Source of the DNA: Shewanella hanedai
GTDB lineage: Bacteria; Pseudomonadota; Gammaproteobacteria; Enterobacterales; Shewanellaceae
Direction: 5' to 3'
DNA length: 64,000 nt
NCBI RefSeq assembly: GCF_007197645.1
Contig: NZ_VKGK01000005.1
Coordinates: 1-64,000 of the forward strand
A program made the translations under genes and the position numbers. The notes under the pieces were generated by a model. The model did not search any database. It was given only the letters and a program-made list of their open reading frames with translations, and had not been told where the DNA came from. Positions 1 to 8,679 of the stretch are shown here, in pieces (the stretch's first letter is position 1; every line of letters begins with the position of its first letter).

Positions 1-358
1 AGGCCGGGATCCAGCTCTTTAGAACGTACTCTGGTTGATCTTGCCTTTCTCCGTGGTCTCCGTGTTCTCTGTGGTGAGTAGCTTTTATCTTAGAGCGTAC
101 AGACTGCGGATTAGGGATCAAGGACGGGAAAAGCTGGATCCTGAAACGAGTTCAGGATGACGGGGGTTATTCAGGATGACGGATAACGGAACGCTTCGCT
201 CACGGATAACGGATGGCGGATGGCGGGGGTTATTCGCTCGTCATCCCGGCGAAGGCCGGTATCTGACCTCCATATATGGAGGAAATGTCGGATCATGTCT
301 GGAACATTACCGACCAGCTCTTTGGAACGTACTTTTGTTGATTTTGCCTTTCTCCGTG
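1..358. repeat. Patch of dispersed-type intergenic repeats
   Basis: A 45-bp unit at 11-55 recurs at 314-358 with only four mismatches (both begin CCAGCTCTTT and end CTTTCTCCGTG). The first bases (AGGCCGGGATCC) match the right part of the GTCATCCCGGCGAAGGCCGG element seen at 240-259, so the window starts inside a copy. Between them lie short direct repeats of GGATAACGGA (180-212), duplicated TCAGGATGACGG (152-183) and a perfect 16-bp palindrome at 267-282. The GTCATCCCGGCGAAGGCCGG string is typical of multicopy intergenic elements in gammaproteobacteria (known). No convincing gene lies here; open frames starting at 176 and 220 are chance extensions. Confidence 0.7.
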
Positions 359-387
359 TCTGCATTTTATTAGGGTTGCTACCATTT

Positions 388-1086
388 ATGAAAAAAAAGT
401 TCTTTGCTGCACTTTTATTACTGCTTTGTGTTTATGGCATGGGAAGTGCGTTTTATCGTGGTAGCGCGAGTGCTTGGTATTATAAGGCGGAGTTTGCACT
501 TAATCACTGGGCAAAAGTCGGAACGATACCTAATGAAGATGATTACATTGAGGCATTAGATGCGATCACAACTGCCAGCCGATTAGATCCATCTCATCCG
601 CATTATATTCATATGCTTGGCCGAATACACCACTGGGGCGTATCTGAAGGTTTTGAGTCTGTTGAAAGCTTACCTCAAATAGAGCAGTGGTATTTGGCAT
701 CAACTAAGTTAAGGCCTATGTGGCCTGATCCTTGGGTAGATTTGGCACGGCTAAATAATTTTGTTGAAGGCTATACAGCAAAAACCAAACACTATATTGA
801 TCAGGCGATTAATACCGGTCCCTATATTGATGATGTGAACACTGGTGTGCTTAAAGTATTACTGCAACACTGGGATATTCTTGACGGTAATGAACGTGAG
901 TTACTGTTTTCGCAGTTTCAGATAACTACATTACAGCCGAAAGTACTAAGACTGGCGCTAGTTGATGCCAAATCACTTGGCCGTCAAGATTTGCTGTGTA
1001 CACAATTGAGATTTAATCCCGAACACAGTAAATACAGAAATTCTGGCCTTTATCGGCAGTTTTGCAGTAATGCATTTTCTGGTTAA
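388..1086 (+). CDS. VpsP-like polysaccharide biosynthesis protein
   Basis: A 232-residue protein. The ATG at 388 is chosen because it begins a classic Lys-rich N-terminus (MKKKFF) followed by a hydrophobic stretch at residues 5-20, a signal anchor or signal peptide; the longer frame from 220 would run through the repeat patch. The body is helical with TPR-like spacing (ALDAITTASRLDPSHPHY, WVDLARLNNF). This resembles the VpsP family found at the ends of Vibrio/Shewanella exopolysaccharide clusters (family recognition from memory, moderate). If so, the polysaccharide cluster would lie left of the window. It is probably periplasmic or inner-membrane attached. No catalytic motif is visible, so a role in assembly or scaffolding is inference. 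Confidence 0.55.
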   Translation: MKKKFFAALLLLLCVYGMGSAFYRGSASAWYYKAEFALNHWAKVGTIPNEDDYIEALDAITTASRLDPSHPHYIHMLGRIHHWGVSEGFESVESLPQIEQWYLASTKLRPMWPDPWVDLARLNNFVEGYTAKTKHYIDQAINTGPYIDDVNTGVLKVLLQHWDILDGNERELLFSQFQITTLQPKVLRLALVDAKSLGRQDLLCTQLRFNPEHSKYRNSGLYRQFCSNAFSG

Positions 1087-1164
1087 GGCTGCTGCAGCTC
1101 CATAAATTTGTCACTCATCGAGTCATTACAAGTTTATGGAGCGTGTTCGATATAGAGGGGAGTA

Positions 1165-2001
1165 TTATTTTCCAAAGGCTTGATGGTAGGCAACCATAAA
1201 GTCTTCGCGGATCAACTGCTCCAAATGAGATGCGCGTTCAGTGGGACAAAAAATCATAATATGCACATTTTGCTCTCCTGTTGCCCCACTATTGATATGG
1301 ATGTGTGGCTCCGCACCGGGTAAGTCGACGCCAGCATGCCTTTCTATGACGCTATTGTAGCGTTTTGCCACCTCAAAGAAGTCTTCACAATGTTGTTCAA
1401 TTTTAACCAACAGATCTGGAAACAGTGGGTATAGGTTTACAAACTCAATCACTGTTATTTTAAAGTCATGATAAACATAGCGTTTCATGAAATTAAGGTT
1501 TTTTACTGGATAGGTAAAAAACGTGCTGTTTGGAAAAGTCGCGGTTTTACCCGTGAAGTGATATTGACCGTGGTGTAGGTCAATTTCTTGAATAACCGTC
1601 GCCATTAAGTTGTGTTCAATGACCTCCCCGCATAACGACCCCATCTCAATCCAATCTCCTATGACAAAAGATCGTGAACTCGCTCTTTGAATCGATCCTG
1701 TAAAACACAGAATAATTTCCTTAGACGCAACAACTATCGCAATGGCGATAGCTGTGACGGATAGCGCAAATTTATTGATTTCCGTTTGCCAAAGCATAAA
1801 CAGAATAACGATGAGTAAAATGAAAGAGCCATTCTTGGTTCTGGACATCCATTTACGCTGAGTTTCGCTTAAAAATGCAACGTCACCACGAATGTTATGG
1901 ATAACAAGGCGCTTAATTGCTGAAATTAAGATGATGATGAGTACGGTGAGTAAAAGCTTATGGGTTAATAAGAAGTCGATAAGGAGTGTTAGTTTTTCCA
2001 C
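1165..2001 (-). CDS. Small-conductance mechanosensitive channel (MscS family)
   Basis: Inner-membrane channel of 278 residues from a GTG at 2001. That start is preceded at good spacing by AAAGAGG (2007-2013 on the complement); a longer GTG start at 2028 has no good Shine-Dalgarno. There are three hydrophobic segments near residues 8-31, 57-77 and 79-100, the last an Ala/Val-rich pore-type helix (TAIAIAIVVASKE). A beta domain follows (FVIGDWIEMGSLCGEVIEHN, with the family's 'GDxIe...G.V..I' pattern), then an alpha/beta C-terminal domain. MscS channels release solutes on hypo-osmotic shock (known). It is convergent with the preceding polysaccharide gene and has no operon partner. Confidence 0.85.
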   Translation of the reverse strand: MEKLTLLIDFLLTHKLLLTVLIIILISAIKRLVIHNIRGDVAFLSETQRKWMSRTKNGSFILLIVILFMLWQTEINKFALSVTAIAIAIVVASKEIILCFTGSIQRASSRSFVIGDWIEMGSLCGEVIEHNLMATVIQEIDLHHGQYHFTGKTATFPNSTFFTYPVKNLNFMKRYVYHDFKITVIEFVNLYPLFPDLLVKIEQHCEDFFEVAKRYNSVIERHAGVDLPGAEPHIHINSGATGEQNVHIMIFCPTERASHLEQLIREDFMVAYHQAFGK

Positions 2002-2284
2002 AAAAGCCTCTTTAAAGGTTTTATACACCTAAAGTGCAGTCAGACAGTGTTTTATATTAGCTTTACTCTAAGGATATCCCTCTGAAAATACAAGCCAGTG
2101 TTGTTGATTAGAACGGCTTGGGAAAAAGCCTTTCGTTGAGCCGTTACTTTTTAACCTAACTAGCTTAAGTCGCATCAGTTTTCTTTCATAACGAGACTTA
2201 TTAACTATGCTTTTAGATAGCACTCAAAGTAATCGTATCTGTTTAACGTTAACTCAGGGGATATGGTCGTGCATATGTCGCTAA

Positions 2285-2459
2285 GTCGAGGTTATGTGAT
2301 GATTGTGATGTAGATGGATATCACCATGCCTGAAATGGTTGGATATGAGTCAATCACACTGAAAAAATTTGAGTCTACAGTCTTTTTGCACCTCTGATGT
2401 AACCGTGCGATTTTGAAAAATAGTTGTCCGTTATGCGAATTTGGCTGTTTAAGCATGAA
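2285..2459 (+). pseudogene. Decayed remnant of a response-regulator receiver domain
   Basis: Two blocks read as pieces of a receiver domain. Around 2296-2350 the frame reads VMIVM, a stop, then MDITMPEMVGYESI, which matches the phosphoacceptor region of CheY-like domains (compare MDTMMPEMDG in the kinase downstream). Around 2411-2455 the DNA reads DFEK, stop (TAG), then LSVMRIWLFKH, nearly identical to the last residues of the kinase's third receiver domain (DFEKLLSIMRIWLFKH, 7186-7233). Stops and a frame change separate the blocks and most of the intervening domain is missing. It reads as a relic of a duplicated receiver gene or of a recombination between receiver-domain 3' ends. Confidence 0.7.
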
Positions 2460-2474
2460 TTCGGGAGTGAGAAT

Positions 2475-5400
2475 ATGTTGACCGAGCTTAAGTTTAGAAC
2501 CCAACTGCTGATGAGTTATGCCGTTATCTTGTCGTTTATGCTGGTTATTGCGTTAGTGGTGTTTGTTAGCGTTAAATCTTTAGAAGATGATCTGTACTGG
2601 GTAGAGCATACACATGCTGTACTGGAAAAAGCGGCAAAGATTGAAACGACAGCTGTTGATATGGAAACAGGTATGAGGGGATACCTGTTGGCGGGTAAAG
2701 GAGCATTTTTAGCCCCATACGAAAAAGGGAATAAGAATTTCAATGAGCTGATTAATTCGCTTACATCTGATGTTAAAGATAACCCTGAGCAGGTGGCACT
2801 TCTGTTAGATATCTCCACTAATATTGATGAATGGCGCAAAGAGGTGAGTGTACCCGTTATTGCATTAAGGTCTGAGATTGGTGATGCGAAAACAATGAAT
2901 GATATGGCTGTTGTCATAAAAAAAGCACGTGGTAAGGAGTTCTTCGATCAATTTAGATCTCAAATGAATACTTTTATAGAGCGTGAGCAAGTTATCGTTA
3001 ATAACATTCATAAAAAGATTGAGTCGAACACCAGCGCAGATGTTCTGAAGCGGCTTGAAGCATTAGAGAGCGAAGCTTATAGATCTATCATCATGGCGCA
3101 GAGTATTTTTGCTGCTGCGGTAGATATGGAAACAGGTATGCGTGGTTTCCTACTGGCGGGTCAAGAGCGCTTTCTTGACCCTTATACTGAGGGCAATGGC
3201 CGTTTCCATAAGTTAATTGCTCTTTTATCAATGTTAGTCGCCAATGAGCCAGAGCAGGTATCACTGTTAGTTGATAGTGAAATGATTATTGATCGTTGGA
3301 TTAACGAAGTAGTAGAAGCACAAATATTACTGCGTAGAGAGATCGGTGATGCAAAAACGATGGACGATATGGCTAAATTGGTGGGAGAAGCGAAAGGAAA
3401 GACGTATTTCGATAAATTCCGCAGTCAGATCGAAATCTTTAAAAAGCGGGAGTTAGCATTGCTGGATGTGCGTCAGAACTCCTTAGAGAGCACAGAGTCT
3501 TTACTCATAAATATCACTATTTTTGGCACGCTATTAGCGATTATTATCGGTTTCGGTATTGCGTTTAGATTAACAAAAAACATCGTGGATCAGCTAGGTG
3601 GAGAACCTGCGTATATCGCTGAGATAGCGAGAAAAGTGTCTACTGGCGATCTCAGTGTTGAGTTAAAAGCTGATGGGGTGGCAAAAGGCATATTTGCTGA
3701 AATGAAGCGGATGATGGTGACGCTGAAAGATAAAACTGATCTGGCGCAGAAAATAGCCGTTGGTGAGTTAGATCAGATTGTGAAACTGGCTTCTGAAAAA
3801 GATGCCTTAGGCATTGCACTAAAGGAGATGTTGGAAAACTTAAATCGTGTTGCAGATCAAGCTAATGCGATAGCAAAAGAGGATTTTAGCAAAGAGATAG
3901 TGTTTAAGAGTGATAAAGATAGATTAGGTATTGCCTTATATGAAATGAAGGACCAGATAAAGCAGCGAAATGCCTCTTTATCAAGTAGCTTGAACCTCAA
4001 CCAAGGCATCGTTGATACCTGCCTAGATGCGATCTTATCAATCACTACCGAAGGCGTCATCATTGCCTGTAATCATGCGGCGGAATCCCTGTTTCAATAT
4101 AACAGTGAAGAGTTGATGGGAAAACGGATTAATGCCTTGATGCCAAAATCCTTTTCTGATGAACATGACAGTTACCTAAATAATTACTTAACCACAGGCA
4201 TTAAGAAAATAATGGGTAAAGGCAGGGAGGTTATTGGTTTAAAGAAAGATGGCAGTACCTTCCCCATTTTTCTGACTATTGGTGAAGTTGAGCAAGAGGG
4301 AGAGGTTATATTTACCGGTTTTGTACGAGACATCACTAAAGAAAAACAATATGAGAGTGATCTGCAAAAAACCAATGAAGACTTGTTAAAACAAAATGAA
4401 CTTAAGAGTCAAGTATCTAAAATTAATGAGCTAACCCAAGGAGCATCCGACCTCATGGACATGGCGGACAATATCATCTCTGCATTAGCTGAGATGATGA
4501 AAGCCGGCCACGGGGTTATCTATACGTATGAGCAAGAAGATGATGGTTTACGTTTATCTGGAAGCTATGCATTTAAGAAAAGAAAAGCGGTTTTATCCTT
4601 TATTGCTATTGGTGAGGGGTTGGTGGGGCAATGCGCAAAAGAGCAGAAAACCATACTCCTGACACAAGTGCCTGGGGATTATATCCAAATACACTCAGGG
4701 TTAGGTCAAAGCACTCCTCTTAATGTGATGGTGGTTCCTGTGTTGTTTGAAGATGAGTTGATAGGGGTGATTGAACTGGCTTCATTTAAGGAGTTCAGTG
4801 ATGGGCAAGTTGACGTTATCGAGCTTATCTCAAGTAATCTGGGCATTGTGATCAATAACCTGAGAAATCAGCAGAAAACACAGACTTTGCTACTAGAAAC
4901 ACAGAATCAATCGGAGAAACTGCAGACTCAGCAGGAGGAACTCAGGAGTTCAAATGAGAGTTTGTTAGAGCAAACTCAGTTGCTGAAAACTTCAGAAGAG
5001 GAGTTAAAGCAGCAGACTGAGGAACTTAGAGTGTCGAATGAGGAGTTGGAGGAGAAACAGGTATTCCTTAAACGACAGAAAAATGAAATCGAAGCCGCAA
5101 AAGCCGATCTTACCGTTAAAGCCGATGAACTGGCGTTGGCCAGTAAATATAAATCTGAATTTCTAGCCAATATGAGTCATGAACTTAGAACCCCGCTTAA
5201 CAGTTTACTCTTATTAGCCAAAGGGCTAGCGGATAATAAGAGTCAGCATTTAGACGAAGTTGAAGTTGAAGATGCACAAATTATCTTCGATGGTGGCAAC
5301 AATCTCCTCTGTTTGATTAACGATATTATGGACCTTTCAAAAGTCGAAGCAGGTAAGTTGTCAATTCACATCGAAGAGGTGAATATTGCCGTATTGTGCC

Positions 5401-7235
5401 GGAATTTGAAGCAAGTTTTTGACCCTATCGCTAAGAGCCGAGATTTAGCATTTTACATAGAAATTGATGAGCAACTACCAGCTTCGGTCAGTAGTGACGG
5501 CCAACGGATCGAACAAATTTTGAGAAACTTACTCTCAAATGCACTCAAGTTTACCGAAACTGGCTCTGTGACGTTAAAAATTGGCTATCCTGTGGCAAAC
5601 CACACTTTTTCCCATAGCAGTTTAGATGCAAATAGTGCGTTGTCATTTGCGGTTGTTGACACCGGAATAGGCATTCCCAACAACAAACTGCAGGCTATCT
5701 TTGAAGCCTTTCAACAACAAGATGGATCAACGAGTCGAAAGTACGGTGGCACAGGGCTCGGATTGACAATTGCCAGAGAGCTGACTCGTTTATTGGGCGG
5801 AGAAATTCAACTTAAGAGTATCCCCAATGAAGGCAGTACTTTTTCCTTGTTCCTGCCGAACGCGTTTGATGCCGATGGAGTAGAGGGAAAAGGTGAGGGT
5901 GGCGCGATTGTCTCCGATGTAAAATTTGCGGCAGATCAAGTCGAGGCAATTGAGTCTGAGCCAAACCCATTGTCGGAAGATATTCACCATTCAGATTCTG
6001 TTATGCAGCCTTATCCAGAATTTATTCCTGATGATCGAAATAATTTGCAAGATGGTGAACCTCGATTACTCGTTATTGATGATGACCCCGCTTTTGCCAG
6101 AATCTTACGTGATCATGCACGAGAACATGGTTACCAATGCCTGGTTGCCGGAGATGGCCGTATGGGGATCTTTTTAGCGCAAGAGTACCAACCTAATGGC
6201 ATCATTCTCGACATTATGCTGCCCGATATTGATGGTCATCAAGTGCTTGAACAACTCAAATTCAGTCTTAAGACTCGTCACATTCCGGTGGAGATGATCT
6301 CGGCTCATGATGAGGATAAGAATGCGGCATTAGTTCAAGGCGCAATAGGGTTACAAACTAAGCCAGTCAGTCAAGAAGCCTTGTTGTCTGTGTTTGATGA
6401 AATAAAAGGGTTTTCTGCGGTTGATTTACGTCATTTGCTGGTTATAGAAGATGACGCTGGTAATCAGGCTTCGATTGTTAGATTGCTCGAAGGCAGCGAT
6501 ATCGACATCAAGTGTGTCGATAATGGGGCTGAGGGAGTTGATGAGATCCTGTCTGGTCAATATGACTGCATTATTTTGGATTTAGGTTTACCGGATATCA
6601 GTGGTTTTGAGGTGTTAAAGCAGATTGAGAGCAGTGAGTTGGAACGCGTTCCGCCTGTCATCATCTATACAGGCAAAGAGATCACTGATGAGGAGCAAGA
6701 TGCGCTAAATAAGTTCTCATCAACCATCGTACTCAAAGGTGTAGGGTCTGGTGAGCGATTACTGGATGATATTTCCCTGTTTTTACATGACATAGAATCA
6801 CGATTCGATACCGATAGCCAAAAAACAATCCACATGCTCCATGATGAAGATGCAATGTTTCGGGGACGTAAGGTGTTAATTGTTGATGATGATATGCGAA
6901 ATACTTATGCATTATCTAAAAAACTAATCGAAGTCGGGTTTGAGGTAGACATGGCACACAATGGTCAGGAAGCTGTGGAGCAGTTAGCTGAAGAAAAACA
7001 TTTTGAGTTGGTATTGATGGATACCATGATGCCTGAGATGGATGGTGATGAAGCGATTAAATTGATAAGAGAGATGAGCCATTATAAAAAACTTCCAATT
7101 ATCGCCTTAACCGCTAAAACCATGCCGGAAGACAGAGGAAAATCACTGCAATCTGGTGCTTCTGAGTATCTGACTAAGCCAATAGATTTTGAAAAATTGT
7201 TGTCTATTATGCGAATTTGGTTATTTAAGCATTAA
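2475..7235 (+). CDS. CHASE3-PAS-GAF hybrid histidine kinase with three receiver domains
   Basis: A 1586-residue membrane sensor kinase. The ATG at 2475 follows GGGAGTGAG (2463-2471) and starts a charged N-terminus before TM1 (about 9-33). Two tandem CHASE3 sensor domains each carry METGMRG(Y/F)LLAG (about residues 62 and 218). TM2 (about 345-366) leads to HAMP-like repeats, PAS (about 512-630), GAF (about 656-795) and a Gln/Glu-rich coiled coil (800-890). HisKA carries His902 in MSHELRTPLN. The ATPase shows its N box near 1020, DTGIGIP and GGTGLGL. Three receiver domains follow with acceptor Asp in ILDIMLPDIDG, ILDLGLPDISG and LMDTMMPEMDG. It is the first gene of an operon with CheR-like, CheB-like and receiver-kinase genes, and should sense a periplasmic or membrane signal and start a phosphorelay. 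The ligand is unknown. Confidence 0.92.
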   Translation: MLTELKFRTQLLMSYAVILSFMLVIALVVFVSVKSLEDDLYWVEHTHAVLEKAAKIETTAVDMETGMRGYLLAGKGAFLAPYEKGNKNFNELINSLTSDVKDNPEQVALLLDISTNIDEWRKEVSVPVIALRSEIGDAKTMNDMAVVIKKARGKEFFDQFRSQMNTFIEREQVIVNNIHKKIESNTSADVLKRLEALESEAYRSIIMAQSIFAAAVDMETGMRGFLLAGQERFLDPYTEGNGRFHKLIALLSMLVANEPEQVSLLVDSEMIIDRWINEVVEAQILLRREIGDAKTMDDMAKLVGEAKGKTYFDKFRSQIEIFKKRELALLDVRQNSLESTESLLINITIFGTLLAIIIGFGIAFRLTKNIVDQLGGEPAYIAEIARKVSTGDLSVELKADGVAKGIFAEMKRMMVTLKDKTDLAQKIAVGELDQIVKLASEKDALGIALKEMLENLNRVADQANAIAKEDFSKEIVFKSDKDRLGIALYEMKDQIKQRNASLSSSLNLNQGIVDTCLDAILSITTEGVIIACNHAAESLFQYNSEELMGKRINALMPKSFSDEHDSYLNNYLTTGIKKIMGKGREVIGLKKDGSTFPIFLTIGEVEQEGEVIFTGFVRDITKEKQYESDLQKTNEDLLKQNELKSQVSKINELTQGASDLMDMADNIISALAEMMKAGHGVIYTYEQEDDGLRLSGSYAFKKRKAVLSFIAIGEGLVGQCAKEQKTILLTQVPGDYIQIHSGLGQSTPLNVMVVPVLFEDELIGVIELASFKEFSDGQVDVIELISSNLGIVINNLRNQQKTQTLLLETQNQSEKLQTQQEELRSSNESLLEQTQLLKTSEEELKQQTEELRVSNEELEEKQVFLKRQKNEIEAAKADLTVKADELALASKYKSEFLANMSHELRTPLNSLLLLAKGLADNKSQHLDEVEVEDAQIIFDGGNNLLCLINDIMDLSKVEAGKLSIHIEEVNIAVLCRNLKQVFDPIAKSRDLAFYIEIDEQLPASVSSDGQRIEQILRNLLSNALKFTETGSVTLKIGYPVANHTFSHSSLDANSALSFAVVDTGIGIPNNKLQAIFEAFQQQDGSTSRKYGGTGLGLTIARELTRLLGGEIQLKSIPNEGSTFSLFLPNAFDADGVEGKGEGGAIVSDVKFAADQVEAIESEPNPLSEDIHHSDSVMQPYPEFIPDDRNNLQDGEPRLLVIDDDPAFARILRDHAREHGYQCLVAGDGRMGIFLAQEYQPNGIILDIMLPDIDGHQVLEQLKFSLKTRHIPVEMISAHDEDKNAALVQGAIGLQTKPVSQEALLSVFDEIKGFSAVDLRHLLVIEDDAGNQASIVRLLEGSDIDIKCVDNGAEGVDEILSGQYDCIILDLGLPDISGFEVLKQIESSELERVPPVIIYTGKEITDEEQDALNKFSSTIVLKGVGSGERLLDDISLFLHDIESRFDTDSQKTIHMLHDEDAMFRGRKVLIVDDDMRNTYALSKKLIEVGFEVDMAHNGQEAVEQLAEEKHFELVLMDTMMPEMDGDEAIKLIREMSHYKKLPIIALTAKTMPEDRGKSLQSGASEYLTKPIDFEKLLSIMRIWLFKH

Positions 7236-7250
7236 CATTGGAGGTTAAGC

Positions 7251-8090
7251 ATGCTTGCTATGAAGCCTGAGGATATGCAGGAGTTTGAAATACATCAGCT
7301 GCTTGAGGCAATATACTTTCGTTATGGGTATGATTTTAGAGATTATTCAAAAGCTTCATTAGAGCGAAGGATATTACACCGAGTTCAGCAATCCGATTTG
7401 AACTCAATTTCTGAAATGGTACCGAGAGTGATGCATGAAACAGCGTTTTTTGAACTGTTTCTCCGGGATATGTCGGTTACGGTGACTGAGATGTTTCGCG
7501 ATCCTAAAGTGTTTAAAAAACTTAGGCAGGAAGTCTTTATTCAATTGAAAACGTATTCACGAGTCAATATCTGGCATGCCGGATGTGCGACTGGTGAGGA
7601 GGTTTATTCGATGGCGATTATGCTTAAGGAGGAGGGCTTACTTGAACGAACTCGCATCTATGCCACTGACTATAATAATCATTCACTCGATATTGCCAAA
7701 AAGGGGATCTATCCGGCTGAGAAGATGCAAAGTTATACCGAGAGTTATCTTGCTGCAGGTGGTAAAGCGTCATTTGCAGATTACTATCAAGCTAAATTTG
7801 GCTCAGCCAAAATGGCTGAATCCCTGAAAGAACACATCACTTTCGCCAATCATAATCTAATGAAAGATCAAGCTTTTGCAGAGATGCATCTCATTGTTTG
7901 TCGAAATGTGCTCATCTATTTTAACCCTAAATTACAAGACAAGGTGCTGGCACTCTTTAAAGAGAGTTTAATTGCTCGGGGGTTCCTATTACTCGGAGAC
8001 AAAGAGACGATTGATTTTAGTGAGGTTAAAACATCATTTGAGACATTCAGTAAAAAAGAGCGAATTTTTAGGAGGAAGATGTATGTTTGA
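7251..8090 (+). CDS. CheR-type SAM-dependent protein-glutamate methyltransferase
   Basis: A 279-residue cytosolic enzyme starting 15 bp after the hybrid kinase, with GGAGG at 7241-7245. An N-terminal helical CheR_N region is followed by the SAM-binding motif GCATGEEVYS (about residues 109-118), ATDYNNHSL (binding of the SAM ribose), then VCRNVLIYF (residues about 220-228), all hallmarks of CheR. CheR methylates glutamates on chemoreceptors (known), but no chemoreceptor gene is present here. In this type of cluster it more likely modifies the partner kinase or feeds a non-chemotactic pathway (inference). It overlaps the start of the CheB-like gene by eight bases. Confidence 0.9.
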   Translation: MLAMKPEDMQEFEIHQLLEAIYFRYGYDFRDYSKASLERRILHRVQQSDLNSISEMVPRVMHETAFFELFLRDMSVTVTEMFRDPKVFKKLRQEVFIQLKTYSRVNIWHAGCATGEEVYSMAIMLKEEGLLERTRIYATDYNNHSLDIAKKGIYPAEKMQSYTESYLAAGGKASFADYYQAKFGSAKMAESLKEHITFANHNLMKDQAFAEMHLIVCRNVLIYFNPKLQDKVLALFKESLIARGFLLLGDKETIDFSEVKTSFETFSKKERIFRRKMYV

Positions 8091-8679
8091 AGCCATGGTG
8101 GTCGGGGTTTCAGCTGGTGGCTTACATGCGTTGTCGGGTATTTTGTCCTGTCTACCGTTAAATTATCCTATCGCAATTCTTATCGTGCAGCATCGTCATC
8201 GAGATTCGGATCATTTTTTGGATGAATATTTAAATAAGTTGTCAGCCGTGAGAGTAAAGGAGGCAGAACCTGGTGAAGCCATTTTGCCAGCTCATGTTTA
8301 TATTGCTCCCGCTGGTTATCATTTGCTCGTTGAAAGGGATAAAACCTTGAGTTTAAGTATCGATCCGCCAGTGAACTTTTCAATTCCCTCCATTGATGTC
8401 TTATTTCAATCTGCTGCATCTTGCTACAAAAATCATCTGATTGGACTTATACTTACAGGAGCCAGTTCAGATGGAAGCCAAGGATTGAAAACGATTAAGG
8501 AGTATGGAGGATATGCCATTGTTCAAGCTCCTCAAACTGCCGAGGTTGATGTGATGCCAAAAGCTGCCATAGAATTGGTTGACGTAGATAAAATCATTCC
8601 TTTAGAAGCGTTGGGGCAATTCTTGATTCAAGATCTTTTAAACTCTACTGTGGTTAATGGAGGCGAGACTGATGAGTGA
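8083..8679 (+). CDS. Stand-alone CheB-type methylesterase domain
   Basis: A 198-residue protein corresponding only to the CheB catalytic domain; the usual N-terminal receiver domain is absent. The ATG at 8083 sits after GGAGGAAG and overlaps the CheR-like stop. The catalytic triad is visible: Ser in GVSAGG (about residue 10), His in VQHRHRDSDHF (about 36), and Asp in LTGASSDGSQG. It would demethylate or deamidate the protein targeted by the neighbouring CheR-like enzyme. Lack of a receiver means its activity is not controlled by its own phosphorylation, so control may come through protein contacts with the kinases encoded around it (inference). It overlaps the next gene by eight bases (ATGAGTGA). 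Confidence 0.9.
   Translation: MFEAMVVGVSAGGLHALSGILSCLPLNYPIAILIVQHRHRDSDHFLDEYLNKLSAVRVKEAEPGEAILPAHVYIAPAGYHLLVERDKTLSLSIDPPVNFSIPSIDVLFQSAASCYKNHLIGLILTGASSDGSQGLKTIKEYGGYAIVQAPQTAEVDVMPKAAIELVDVDKIIPLEALGQFLIQDLLNSTVVNGGETDE

Noticed and set aside
2292..2504. 70-residue minus-strand frame over the receiver relic
   Set aside because: No ribosome site and no recognisable protein features; the plus strand explains the sequence.
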